This document shows positions 19,391 to 28,752 of a stretch of 64,000 nucleotides of DNA, piece after piece. Made by a program: the position numbers and the translations under genes. The notes below the pieces were generated by a model. That model did no database searches, was not told the origin of the DNA, and was given only the letters and a program-made list of their open reading frames with translations. Within the stretch, counting starts at the first letter, position 1. Every line of letters starts with the position of its first letter. Origin of the DNA: Candidatus Alangreenwoodia gallinarii (GTDB lineage: Bacteria > Bacillota > Clostridia > Peptostreptococcales > Anaerovoracaceae); assembly GCA_904398315.1 (NCBI GenBank), contig CAJFPD010000119.1, positions 1-64,000 on the forward strand. Reading direction: 5' to 3'.

Positions 19391-20248
19391 CTATGCTTCC
19401 GGAATGTAATCTTCTCCGAAGTACTTGATGCTGAGCTCAGACAGGGAGCCGTCCTGCTTCATCTTCGTAAGCTGTTCATCGAAGAAATCGCGCAGCTGCG
19501 TGTTCGTCTTGGAGAACAGGATCCACGCCTCCGGCTTTTCGATCTCATCCGCGTTCGGAATCTCATATACATTGAAATGATATCCGTATTCCTTTGTCAG
19601 ACTGGATACATATGTCGTATTGTAGATGCAGGCATCGTATCGTCCGTTGTAGAGATCGATCAGTGCCGCGCTGGCATCCGCATCGGTATACTGGATATCG
19701 ATGGGATTGTCCGGATGCTCTTCGTTATATGACTCCATGAACAGTGCATTGGCTCTGCCCGCACCGGCCGGTACCTTTTTGCCGCCCAGGTCCTCCACAG
19801 ACTTGATGTCGGTGTTGTCTTCCGCCGTAATCAGAGCGATCTCGCTCTTAAAATACGGCTCCGAGCTGAACAGGTATTTTTCTTCACGTTCCGGTTTTTT
19901 CGAGATATTGCCGATGATCAGATCGTACCGTCCGGCATCGAGACCGACGAACATGGACTCGAATTCCGTAATCTCATAGCTGAGATCGATATTATTCTCC
20001 TCAGCGATGTGATTGAGCATGTCCACTTCCAGTCCTGTCAGCTCCCCGTGTTCATCCTGATAGTTAAACGGCTTCGGCGATGCGCTGATGCCCACTACCA
20101 GAGACTCCGGCGTCCCGTCCGCCGCCGCTCCGTCTGCGGAACCGCTGTCTGCAGATCCTCCGCCCGATCCGCCGCCGCACGCCGTCATACTGAACGCCAG
20201 AACGAGCGACAGAGCGGCAAGAAATATTTTTCTGCTCTTCCTTTTCAT
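19391..20248 (-). CDS. Amino-acid ABC transporter substrate-binding lipoprotein
   Basis: MKRKSRKIFLAALSLVLAFSMTACGGGS lipobox; SBP_bac_3 fold sequence; start reassigned to Met 20248. Confidence 0.93.
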   Translation of the reverse strand: MKRKSRKIFLAALSLVLAFSMTACGGGSGGGSADSGSADGAAADGTPESLVVGISASPKPFNYQDEHGELTGLEVDMLNHIAEENNIDLSYEITEFESMFVGLDAGRYDLIIGNISKKPEREEKYLFSSEPYFKSEIALITAEDNTDIKSVEDLGGKKVPAGAGRANALFMESYNEEHPDNPIDIQYTDADASAALIDLYNGRYDACIYNTTYVSSLTKEYGYHFNVYEIPNADEIEKPEAWILFSKTNTQLRDFFDEQLTKMKQDGSLSELSIKYFGEDYIPEA

Positions 20249-20611
20249 GATGTTTCTCCCTTTCTTTCTTAAGATATTACGCGGGCCTTTCCGGCCCCGC
20301 CGCTTCACCTGCCGGGATACGGATTTCCGCTGCCGGCCCTTATGCGGCATAAATCTGCAGGTCAGGCACAGGCCGGAGCAGGAGCACTCAGCCCGTAAAA
20401 AATCCGGTAAGGATCCGGTGAAAATCTCCTGCAAATTAAATAAGATTATACCGTTTTTCTTTACCACTGTAAAGTGCGGCAATTTTAAAAATGTCAGGTT
20501 CTTCTTCCGCTGTTTTCCGAACAGCCACCACGCTTCTCAGGCATCTGCACCTGTCCGTAAAATTCTGCAGCGCCGTCAGGAAATAACCGGGATATGACAG
20601 ATATCCGGCAA

Positions 20612-20652
20612 AAAAGAAATCCGGTCTCTCCTTATCGGAAAAACCGGATCAC
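20612..20652 (-). terminator. Terminator of tRNA-Leu copy 2
   Basis: Minus strand ATCCGGT...ACCGGATTTCTTTTTT. Confidence 0.8.
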
Positions 20653-20661
20653 TTTCCTGTC

Positions 20662-20746
20662 TGGTGCGGTCGATGGGACTTGAACCCATACGTCTGTTGA
20701 CACACGCCCCTCAAACGTGCCTGTCTGCCTATTCCAGCACGACCGC
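20662..20746 (-). tRNA. tRNA-Leu (anticodon GAG), CCA encoded, copy 2
   Basis: Identical to copy 1 apart from one variable-arm base (GTCAACAG vs GTCAGCAG). Confidence 0.95.
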
Positions 20747-20760
20747 AAACAACAATAATT

Positions 20761-20789
20761 ATAATACGCTTCCTTCGTCTTTTTGTCAA
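20761..20789 (-). promoter_or_regulatory. Promoter of tRNA-Leu copy 2
   Basis: Minus strand TTGACA-N17-TATTAT. Confidence 0.75.
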
Positions 20790-20884
20790 TCCCTTTTTGG
20801 GAAAATTTATATCCATTTTTGCAGATCCTTCTCCGGCGGATACTTCCGCCGCACTACCGAACCTCTCTGCCGCTGCAGGTTCTT

Positions 20885-20937
20885 ACGGCACGCAAAAAAA
20901 ACGCGCGCCGAAGGAAAAAAGAGTTTTCCTTCGGCAG
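20885..20937 (-). terminator. Terminator of the downstream hypothetical gene pair
   Basis: Minus strand GCCGAAGGAAAACTCTTTTTTCCTTCGGCGCGCGTTTTTTTT. Confidence 0.8.
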
Positions 20938-20982
20938 CAGATTCTTATCTGTCCGTTTCTCTCCGGAAGCGATCCGCGGGTT

Positions 20983-21408
20983 TTACAGATCCGGCATATT
21001 GAGTCCGAGACTGTCGCTCAGAGGCGTAATCTTTTCCTCCGGCGCACCTTCCGGCCTCATCTCGTTGTAAAACCGGTTAAAGGCCTCTTCCGCATCATAT
21101 TCGTCCTTCGCCGTATAGAGGACAGCGATATGATCCGGATCATCGCCGTAGATGAAAGTGATTTCATTGCAGAGGCCATAGTCCCACACCAGAGTGCCCT
21201 TCTCGCCCTGATAGACTGCTTCCCGCTCTACCACGATCATTCCGATATTGGGCGCGGAATCCATCAGCTTCTGATAGATGATGGAACGGTCTCCGCCTCT
21301 CTTCTCGACAATCATCTCCATCGCCAGACGATAGGCTTCATCAAACTCTCTGTCGAATTCTTCTCCCAGTCCCGACGTATATTTCTTTCCTTCATCTTTT
21401 TCCGACAT
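20983..21408 (-). CDS. Hypothetical protein (141 aa)
   Basis: Intact ORF in the operon direction with a terminator downstream; no recognised domain. Confidence 0.65.
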   Translation of the reverse strand: MSEKDEGKKYTSGLGEEFDREFDEAYRLAMEMIVEKRGGDRSIIYQKLMDSAPNIGMIVVEREAVYQGEKGTLVWDYGLCNEITFIYGDDPDHIAVLYTAKDEYDAEEAFNRFYNEMRPEGAPEEKITPLSDSLGLNMPDL

Positions 21409-21431
21409 TTCCGACCTCCGTCTTTACGCGC

Positions 21432-21806
21432 TTACAGACCGATATGGCCGAAGAGCATCCGTTCCCGTTCTCTTGCGTCAAACAGAATCGCTTTTCCCGT
21501 ATACTTCTGGTCGATCGGCATCTGAAGATTGCATGTGCTGACGCCGGCTTCCACAAAATCCAGCTCGGAAATCGGCACTTTTTTGCCGTCCACGATCCGA
21601 TAGAGCTTATCCTCGCCCCGCATGCCGATGTTCTTGATCACCACGCAGGCGAAGGAAAGCTCCAGCACCAGAACCTCCGCCACATCGAAATAGCGGGTAT
21701 CCGGCATACAGAAATGATATTCGTCGAAGGATCCCACCTGAACCGGCTTTCCGTGAATCATAACCGGCTGCTGTTCTTCCGCTGCTGCATTATTTTTCTC
21801 TTCCAT
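21432..21806 (-). CDS. Hypothetical protein (about 124 aa)
   Basis: MEEKNNAAAEEQQPVMIHGKPVQVGSFDEYHFCMPDTRYFDVAEV...; intact ORF upstream of the previous gene. Confidence 0.65.
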   Translation of the reverse strand: MEEKNNAAAEEQQPVMIHGKPVQVGSFDEYHFCMPDTRYFDVAEVLVLELSFACVVIKNIGMRGEDKLYRIVDGKKVPISELDFVEAGVSTCNLQMPIDQKYTGKAILFDARERERMLFGHIGL

Positions 21807-21893
21807 GTCAATCTGCCTCCTGTCTGTAAATATCTTCAAACATCTGTAAAATAACAGCTTCCGAGCTGCGGCCCGCCGCGTGACGGCTGCTGT

Positions 21894-23534
21894 CTATTCC
21901 TGAGAATCATCTGTTTCCGCGTCTTCCGCGTTTCCATTATCCTCGTCTTCTATTTTCTGGAAAAATTTCACTTTCCAATCCTGGCAGCCGTAGTAATAAT
22001 CATTAAACCTCGAAGCGATCAGGCCTTCAAAGTCAGCCGATGTGACGGCTGCATACGTCTTATAACAGAGACACAGATACGGGACTTCATCCGCCAGGAT
22101 TTTCTTCGCCTCTGTGACAGCCTCTTTCATCGCATCGGCGGAAATTCCTGAAAACATCCGGTCTAAAAGACCGTCCACCTCATTATTCACATATCCTGCC
22201 GGATTCCCGTAACCGCTGTGATAAAACATTCTCAGATCAAAGTTCTCTTCGACGCTCCATCCGGCGATAAACATATCATATGTGCCGGAATATACCGCCC
22301 GGGAGAGAGACTCTGCCGGGACTTCCGTAACCTTTACGGAGATGCCGACACCCGCCAGCTGCTGGACGATCATCTGAGCTGCCATGCGCCTCGACTCGTT
22401 TTCCGAGCTCGTGACCATCGTCAGTGTCAGATCGTTTCCGTCTGCATCCTCCACATATCCGTCCGCATCGCTGTCCGTATAGCCCGCCTGCTGCAGAAGC
22501 GCCGAAGCCGCCTCTCTGTCCGGAGAAAAGTCATTCGTCGTCTCCGTCCCCAGGTATCCCGGAAAATACAGATCATCGCTTTTCGTTCCGCTTCCGTAAT
22601 ATGCAGAGGAGATGATCTCATCCCGGTCCACCGTCATGCTGACAGCCTGCCGGACATATTTATCGGAACAGCCTCCGGTACAGTTGAATCCCAGCGTTTC
22701 AAACTCATTGCTCGTAAAAGGAGTCACTCTGAGGCTCTTATCTCCGGAAACCTCTTCTCTGTTGAAATCATCCATGACCATGATGCTCAGATCTCCGGAG
22801 GATACCAGGCCCGGATACAGATTTTCCACCGGCATAACCTTCAGTGTAATCGTATTGGAAGGGGCGCCGCTGAAAGAATACTCGTTGGCTGTCAGCTCGA
22901 TTTTCCGGTTCAGTGATGCGGATTCGATCCTGTAGGGCCCGGTACCGATAAGCGGTTCTTCTGCATTCTCCAGGAATCCGCTGGTTCCGGAAAACTGCGA
23001 TGAGCTGAAAATCGGAAAATCGAAATCCGCGATCGACGTGTCAGAAGGATCCCGGAGTTCCATCGTCAGCTCACTGTCGCTGTGTACGATCACGTTTGAG
23101 ATGTTCGCCACCTTAGACGCATACGGCGACGTATCGCCCGCCGCTTTCAGAACACTGACAGTAAACGCCACGTCATCGGCGGTGAACGAAGAACCGTCGC
23201 TGTAGCGAACTCCGCTTCTCAGAGTAAAATCGATGCCGCCCTCTCCGTCATATCCCCAGGAGGAAGCCAGCTCTGCCACCGGCTCCATCGTATCTCCCAG
23301 ACGGATCAGGGAACTGTACACCAGCTTTGCCATCTGATAGATGTCCGCGTCCGTCGACGTAGCCGGATTGATATTTCTGATTTTTGTTACGGGAATAGTC
23401 AGCTTGTCGGAAGTTTCGTAGGTTCCCGTCTCCCCGGCTGTATTGGTGAGCAGCTCGCCCTGCTGACATGCGGTGAGTGACACAGCCAGAACCAGAGCGA
23501 TGATCACACAGGACAGCCTTTTCCTTTTCCCCAT
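21894..23534 (-). CDS. Family 5 (oligopeptide/nickel-type) ABC substrate-binding lipoprotein
   Basis: Lipobox LAVSLTACQQ; SBP_bac_5 features (DTMEPVAELASSWGYDGEGGIDFTLRSGVRYSDGSSFTADDVAFTV). Confidence 0.9.
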   Translation of the reverse strand: MGKRKRLSCVIIALVLAVSLTACQQGELLTNTAGETGTYETSDKLTIPVTKIRNINPATSTDADIYQMAKLVYSSLIRLGDTMEPVAELASSWGYDGEGGIDFTLRSGVRYSDGSSFTADDVAFTVSVLKAAGDTSPYASKVANISNVIVHSDSELTMELRDPSDTSIADFDFPIFSSSQFSGTSGFLENAEEPLIGTGPYRIESASLNRKIELTANEYSFSGAPSNTITLKVMPVENLYPGLVSSGDLSIMVMDDFNREEVSGDKSLRVTPFTSNEFETLGFNCTGGCSDKYVRQAVSMTVDRDEIISSAYYGSGTKSDDLYFPGYLGTETTNDFSPDREAASALLQQAGYTDSDADGYVEDADGNDLTLTMVTSSENESRRMAAQMIVQQLAGVGISVKVTEVPAESLSRAVYSGTYDMFIAGWSVEENFDLRMFYHSGYGNPAGYVNNEVDGLLDRMFSGISADAMKEAVTEAKKILADEVPYLCLCYKTYAAVTSADFEGLIASRFNDYYYGCQDWKVKFFQKIEDEDNGNAEDAETDDSQE

Positions 23535-23559
23535 CTATTCACCTCTTCTGTGCCTGACC

Positions 23560-24207
23560 TCACGGCAGCCGCCTGTCGAGAGCCTCGATCTGGGCGTCCA
23601 CATTTCGGAAAAGCTGCTCCTTTGTTCCGGAATTATCGATGACATAGTCCGCACGATCCAGCTTGTACTGGCGTGACGACTGTGAATTGATCCTTTTGAT
23701 GATATCATCTCTGAGCAGGCAGTCTCTGTCCATGATTCTGCGGATTCTGGTCTCATCATCCACATCGACGACCCAGGCTTCGTTAGCCGGCTCAATATTG
23801 TAAGGAACTTCAAACAGAAGCGGATGATCGTAGAAGATGACCTTCTTCTGCAGATAATCATCCGGATTCGTCTGTCTCGTCACATTTTTTCCCGCCTCGC
23901 GAAACCGGTCTGTGCGCGCCGTAATCAGGACATCCACATATTTTTGTATGATTCTGTCCAGCTTTTTTTTCTCTTCCGGATCGGAAAAAACGATTCTGCC
24001 CACGTACTTGCGGTTCATGGTACCGTCCGGGAGGAGCGCCTCCGGACCGAAAGTCTCCACAATCTCTTTTAGTGCAGGTTCTCCCGGTTCTTCCAGTTCT
24101 CTCGTCGTCAGATCAAAATCGATAATCTCGAATCCTTTCTTTCTCAGATAATTTGAAACAGTCGTTTTTCCGGAGCCAGTGCCGCCGGTCAGTCCTATAA
24201 TATACAT
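23560..24207 (-). CDS. coaE: Dephospho-CoA kinase
   Basis: MYIIGLTGGTGSGKTTVSNYLRKKG; DHPLLFE. Confidence 0.93.
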   Translation of the reverse strand: MYIIGLTGGTGSGKTTVSNYLRKKGFEIIDFDLTTRELEEPGEPALKEIVETFGPEALLPDGTMNRKYVGRIVFSDPEEKKKLDRIIQKYVDVLITARTDRFREAGKNVTRQTNPDDYLQKKVIFYDHPLLFEVPYNIEPANEAWVVDVDDETRIRRIMDRDCLLRDDIIKRINSQSSRQYKLDRADYVIDNSGTKEQLFRNVDAQIEALDRRLP

Positions 24208-24296
24208 GCCACCATCAATCCCTAATTCATTTCAGCATTTCTGCCAGAACTATTTACCATTTTATTTATACCTTCAAACACGACAAATTTCAATAC

Positions 24297-27044
24297 TTAT
24301 TTGACGCTGTACCAATCGTTTCCCGCGCTCACCTCAGCTACCAGAGGCACCTTCAGCTGTGCCGCTCCGCACATGGATTCCTTCAGAACCTCCATGGCCT
24401 GTTCTTTGACAGAAACGGGCACATCCAGAATCAGCTCGTCATGAACCTGAAGAATCACACGGGCTTCCGGAATTTCCCGGCCCAGACGCCGGTAAGCCTC
24501 CGTCATGGCCAGCTTCATGATATCCGCCGCCGTTCCCTGCACCGGAGTGTTCATAGCCAGACGTTCTCCCAGCTGTCTCGTCATATAGTTGGAAGCGTGA
24601 ATCTCATTGATTTTTCTCCTGCGGCCGCTCATCGTGGTGACAAAACCGTTCTCACGGCATTCCTCCACCATCCGGTCCATATATTCTTTCACTTTCGGAT
24701 GCTTCCGGAAATAATCGTCGATATACTGCTGAGCTTCTTTGCGCGATATTTTCAGATCAGAGGAAAGACCGAAGGCGCTGATGCCGTAAATTACGCCGAA
24801 ATTGACGGCCTTTGCTCTGCTCCGCTGAAGCGGAGTCACGTCCTCCGGTGCCACGTCAAAGACGCGGGCTGCCGTGCTCTGATGAATATCCTTCCCGTTC
24901 TCAAAGGATTCGATCAGCGCCGGATCTTCCGAAAGATGCGCCATGATGCGCAGCTCGATCTGGGAATAATCGGCGCCCACCAGAATATGTTCCTCATCGG
25001 AAGCGGTAAATACCTTTCTCAGCATTCTGCCCAGCTCCTGCCGGACAGGAATATTCTGGAGATTCGGCTCCGTGCAGCTCAGCCGCCCCGTGGCTGTCAC
25101 CGTCTGCTGAAAATGGGCGTGAATCTTTCCTTCGCTGTCGATCAGCGGCAGCATCCCTTCCACATAAGTTCCGTTCAGCTTCGTCAGCATGCGAAATTCC
25201 AGAACCTGCTCCGCGATGGGATAATCCTGCGCCAGTCTTTCGAGCACTTCCGCATTTGTGGAATAGCCCGACTTTGTCTTCTTTCCCGGCGGCAGCTTCA
25301 GCTTTTCAAACAGTACGGCTCCCAGCTGTTTCGGCGAATTGATGTTGAATTCCTCGCCGGCTGCATCGTAAATTTTCTCCGTCACTTCGGAAATCTTTTC
25401 TTTCAGAAAATCACCGATCGTTTCCAGCTCCTCCGCATCCACCCGAATTCCGTTTTTCTCCATATCCGCCAGGACTTCGATCAGAGGCAGTTCGATGTCC
25501 TGCAGTACGGAACTCAGCTGTTCTGCTGCCAGACGTTCCGCCTGCAGCGCGGCGATCTTCGAAGATGCCGCCAAAATCCGGAGACCTGCCTGAGCCTGCT
25601 TCTCGTAAATTTCCCCGAACATATCGATGACAGACATCTCTTCAGTCAGCTCTTTATCCGTCGGGAATTCCTCATGGAAATATTCCAGCATCAGCTGCGA
25701 CAGCCCGTAGGAACTTTTCTGCGGTTCCAGAACATATTCCGCTACAGCCGTGTCGAATCCTGTCTCAAAGGCGAATCCGCGTTCTTCGCGTACTTCAGCC
25801 GCCCGCGCGCACAGAAGCGCATAATAATCCGGCTTGAGATCGTGGCCGCAGATTCTGCCCTGAAATCCGCGGAAAAACTCCGCCAGAAGAGGAGCTTTTT
25901 CCTCTGACCAGCGGATAAAATACATGCTGTCTTCGGAAGCGAGACAGACAGAAGAAATCTCAGGAGGAAGGATATGGGAATTGTCATGAAAGACTTTCAG
26001 CCATACAGTCTCTTTCCCGGACAGCGCTTCCGACATATGATGCAGCTCTTCCTCCGTCTCCGCACGGACGATATCGGTTTTTTCGGATACGGGACACAGA
26101 AACGGAAACGCCGATATGTCAGGCTGCTCTCTTTCTTCCTGCTTTCTCTCTTTCCGCGTTCCGGCATCCGTCTCTTTTTTTCCCTTCATCTTCTTCAGAA
26201 AAGAATTGAACTCCAGCCGCTTGTACAGTTCCACCAGCCGGTCCGTATCGGGTTCTTCAAAGCGCATGGATTCAAAGTCAAATTCGATGGGGACGGCGGT
26301 ATTGATCGTGGCAAGCCGCTTGCTCATCACGGCCAGCTGTGCATTTTCTTCGATTTTTTCCTTCAGCTTGCTCTTTTTCATGGAATCCACGGAAGCGATG
26401 AGATTCTCTACCGAACCGTACTCCAGCAGCAGTTTTGTGGCCGTCTTCTCTCCCACACCGGGGATGCCCGGAATGTTGTCGGAAGCGTCGCCCATCAGCC
26501 CTTTCAGATCGATAAACTGTTCCGGCGTCAGTCCGTAGCGCTGCAGCATGGCTTCGCGGTCATAGACTTCAAATTCCGAAATTCCCCGCTTCGTAAAGAT
26601 GACCTTTGTGATATCGGTGGCCAGCTGCAGCGCATCCTTATCTCCTGTGATGATCCGCGGCGCAAGTCCCGCTTTCTCTCCTGCCACTGCCACCGTTCCG
26701 ATGATGTCATCCGCCTCAAAGCCGTCGATCTCCAGCATATGGATCCGCATCGCTTCGAGAATCTCCTTCAGTACGGGAAATTCCATCGCCAGCTCCGGCG
26801 GCATTTTCTTTCTGCCCGCTTTGTATTCGGAATATTCGAGATGACGGAATGTGGGAGCTTTCCGGTCGAAAGCCACGGCGATATATTCCGGAGAATAATC
26901 GGCCAGAATCTTATTCAGCATATTCAGAAAGCCGTAAATTCCCTGGGTATACATGCCTTCCGCTGTGATCATCGGTCGCTGTATCGCATAATACGCGCGG
27001 TTCAGCAGGCTGTTTCCGTCTATAATGACAAGTGCTTTTTCCAT
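24297..27044 (-). CDS. polA: DNA polymerase I
   Basis: 5'-3' exo domain (ITGDKDALQLA; GIPGVGEKTATKLL) and family A polymerase (GADYSQIELRIMAHLSEDPALIESF; VQGTAADIMKLAM; QVHDELILDVP). Confidence 0.97.
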   Translation of the reverse strand: MEKALVIIDGNSLLNRAYYAIQRPMITAEGMYTQGIYGFLNMLNKILADYSPEYIAVAFDRKAPTFRHLEYSEYKAGRKKMPPELAMEFPVLKEILEAMRIHMLEIDGFEADDIIGTVAVAGEKAGLAPRIITGDKDALQLATDITKVIFTKRGISEFEVYDREAMLQRYGLTPEQFIDLKGLMGDASDNIPGIPGVGEKTATKLLLEYGSVENLIASVDSMKKSKLKEKIEENAQLAVMSKRLATINTAVPIEFDFESMRFEEPDTDRLVELYKRLEFNSFLKKMKGKKETDAGTRKERKQEEREQPDISAFPFLCPVSEKTDIVRAETEEELHHMSEALSGKETVWLKVFHDNSHILPPEISSVCLASEDSMYFIRWSEEKAPLLAEFFRGFQGRICGHDLKPDYYALLCARAAEVREERGFAFETGFDTAVAEYVLEPQKSSYGLSQLMLEYFHEEFPTDKELTEEMSVIDMFGEIYEKQAQAGLRILAASSKIAALQAERLAAEQLSSVLQDIELPLIEVLADMEKNGIRVDAEELETIGDFLKEKISEVTEKIYDAAGEEFNINSPKQLGAVLFEKLKLPPGKKTKSGYSTNAEVLERLAQDYPIAEQVLEFRMLTKLNGTYVEGMLPLIDSEGKIHAHFQQTVTATGRLSCTEPNLQNIPVRQELGRMLRKVFTASDEEHILVGADYSQIELRIMAHLSEDPALIESFENGKDIHQSTAARVFDVAPEDVTPLQRSRAKAVNFGVIYGISAFGLSSDLKISRKEAQQYIDDYFRKHPKVKEYMDRMVEECRENGFVTTMSGRRRKINEIHASNYMTRQLGERLAMNTPVQGTAADIMKLAMTEAYRRLGREIPEARVILQVHDELILDVPVSVKEQAMEVLKESMCGAAQLKVPLVAEVSAGNDWYSVK

Positions 27045-27228
27045 ATGATCTTTGTATCCTTTCGGTTTCTTCCCGAGCGCTTCCGCTCTTCTGAATCCTG
27101 TGATGACTTCCGGGATTTTTTATTTACCATAATTATTTACGGAAATCAATTCTTTCGGAATTGCAAAACTTCAGACTTTTTGTTCTTTATCCCTGTCATA
27201 TTTTGTCACGTCTCTTTTCCACAACACC

Positions 27229-27810
27229 TCAGGATTTTTTCTCTGCCATTCTCACTTCCCCCGTCACCGGATCCATGATCATGGCGCTGACGCTGACATC
27301 ATCCGGAATCAGCGGATGGTTGCGGATGATGTCAGCCGTCTCTGTCACCGCCTCCTCAACGTCATGAAACCCGCGAAGCCACTCCCGTATTCCGCCTGTA
27401 GCTCCGTCGCTTCTGGCGAGATCCACATCGGTGATCCCGTGCTGCTTCATCTTTTCGATGATATCATCGGTATCCACATTCTGCATGCCGCAGTCATCAT
27501 GACCGATTACCCAGATCTCTTCGACACCCAGTTCGTAGATGGCGATGATGAGGCTGTGAATGACACTTCCGTAAGGATGTGTGACGATGGCGCCTGCATT
27601 CTTGATCAGTTTGATATCGCCGTTTCGCACACCGAGAGCCGCAGGAAGCAGTTCTGTCAGCCGCGTATCCATACATGCCAGCACAGCCGTCTTTCTGGCC
27701 GGATATTTATCTGTCCGGTACTTTTCATATTCCTTCTTTTCAACAAATTCCCTGTTATATTTCAGCATCTCTGAAAGACTCATATTCTTCTCCTTCGTAT
27801 TCTTCCCCAT
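27229..27810 (-). CDS. Beta-class carbonic anhydrase
   Basis: AVLACMDTRLTELLPAALGVRNGDIKLIKNAGAIVT; GHDDCGMQ. Confidence 0.9.
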   Translation of the reverse strand: MGKNTKEKNMSLSEMLKYNREFVEKKEYEKYRTDKYPARKTAVLACMDTRLTELLPAALGVRNGDIKLIKNAGAIVTHPYGSVIHSLIIAIYELGVEEIWVIGHDDCGMQNVDTDDIIEKMKQHGITDVDLARSDGATGGIREWLRGFHDVEEAVTETADIIRNHPLIPDDVSVSAMIMDPVTGEVRMAEKKS

Positions 27811-27971
27811 ACACTGCTTTTCCTAACCGTTTTTTCATTTTATATAAATTATTTTCATATTAAGAAATCATTTCCGCGCCGGATATTTTATCCTGCTCCG
27901 GTATTCCCTGATCCTCTGTCATTTTCCGCACCTTCCTCCGGTTCCTAAGTCTTCCGCAGTTCTTCCTGTTC

Positions 27972-28394
27972 TTATTTCCGTTCCTGTTTCTGCACAAGCG
28001 GAGATACCGGAAAATCCCGGTAAAAGCAGGTAAAATTTCCCGTATGGCAGGCTGCTCCAACCTGACGCGCGATCACCAGAATCGTATCGCCATCGCAGTC
28101 ATAGCTTACCCTCGACACATACTGGAAATGGCCGGAAGTCTCGCCTTTATTCCAGAGCGCCTGTCTGCTCCTGCTGTAAAACCACGTGGTGCCGGTGCAG
28201 AGCGTACGCCGCAGAGATTCCTCATTCATATAGGCGAGCATGAGAACCTGCTTCGTCTCCTCATCCTGAACGATAGCCGGAACAAGTCCCCTCCCGTCGT
28301 ATCGGATTTCCGCCATTATCTCCTCCGCCTCCGGACTCAGATCATATATCGATGCCGGATGCTGCTCTCCGCTCTCTTTTTTTATCTCTTCCAT
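27972..28394 (-). CDS. hisI: Phosphoribosyl-AMP cyclohydrolase (no HisE domain)
   Basis: [64 protein letters not shown]. Confidence 0.93.
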   Translation of the reverse strand: MEEIKKESGEQHPASIYDLSPEAEEIMAEIRYDGRGLVPAIVQDEETKQVLMLAYMNEESLRRTLCTGTTWFYSRSRQALWNKGETSGHFQYVSRVSYDCDGDTILVIARQVGAACHTGNFTCFYRDFPVSPLVQKQERK

Positions 28395-28413
28395 AAGTCA
28401 GTTTTTCCTCACT

Positions 28414-28620
28414 TTCCGCGGCGCTTCTCTAAGAAATCCTCGCGTACATGATACCTGCTGCTCTTCTTCGCCCTCCGGGCTCGACTCGCAGGGTATGACA
28501 GTCGCGGTAGATTTCTAAGCTCACCGCCGCCTTCCGCGGCGCTTCTCTAAGAAATCCTCGCGTACATGATACCTGCTGCTCTTCTTCGCCCTCCGGGCTC
28601 GACTCGCAGGGTATCATAGT
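28414..28620 (-). repeat. Tandem structured intergenic repeat (83-bp identical blocks 28414-28496 and 28532-28614, period 118 bp)
   Basis: Exact repeat TTCCGCGGCGCTTCTCTAAGAAATCCTCGCGTACATGATACCTGCTGCTCTTCTTCGCCCTCCGGGCTCGACTCGCAGGGTAT; internal stems described in findings. Confidence 0.95.
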
Positions 28621-28652
28621 AAAAAAGCGGACGGGCACAATGCCTGTCCGCT
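28620..28652 (-). terminator. Terminator downstream of hisF
   Basis: Minus strand GCGGACAGGCATTGTGCCCGTCCGCTTTTTTACT. Confidence 0.85.
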
Positions 28653-28752
28653 GCCGACTTTCTCAGTTTACCACATTGCCGGCCTTTTTGAAACCTCATG
28701 TTGTCAGCCTTTTTTCTTTTCTCCTGCCGGCACGGCAAAAGGCAGGACAGGA

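Noticed and set aside
24441-25907. 488-aa plus-strand ORF
   Set aside because: Lies antisense inside polA; composition is that of a shadow frame and no domain is recognisable.
28414-28614. Possible CRISPR array
   Set aside because: Only two long (83 bp) repeats with a 35-bp spacer, no cas genes; copies elsewhere are diverged and structured.
28429-28738. Small repetitive ORFs (SPEGEEEQQVS..., EPGGRRRAAGIMYARIS)
   Set aside because: Produced by the structured repeat; differences between copies follow RNA pairing rather than codon patterns, and no RBS is evident.
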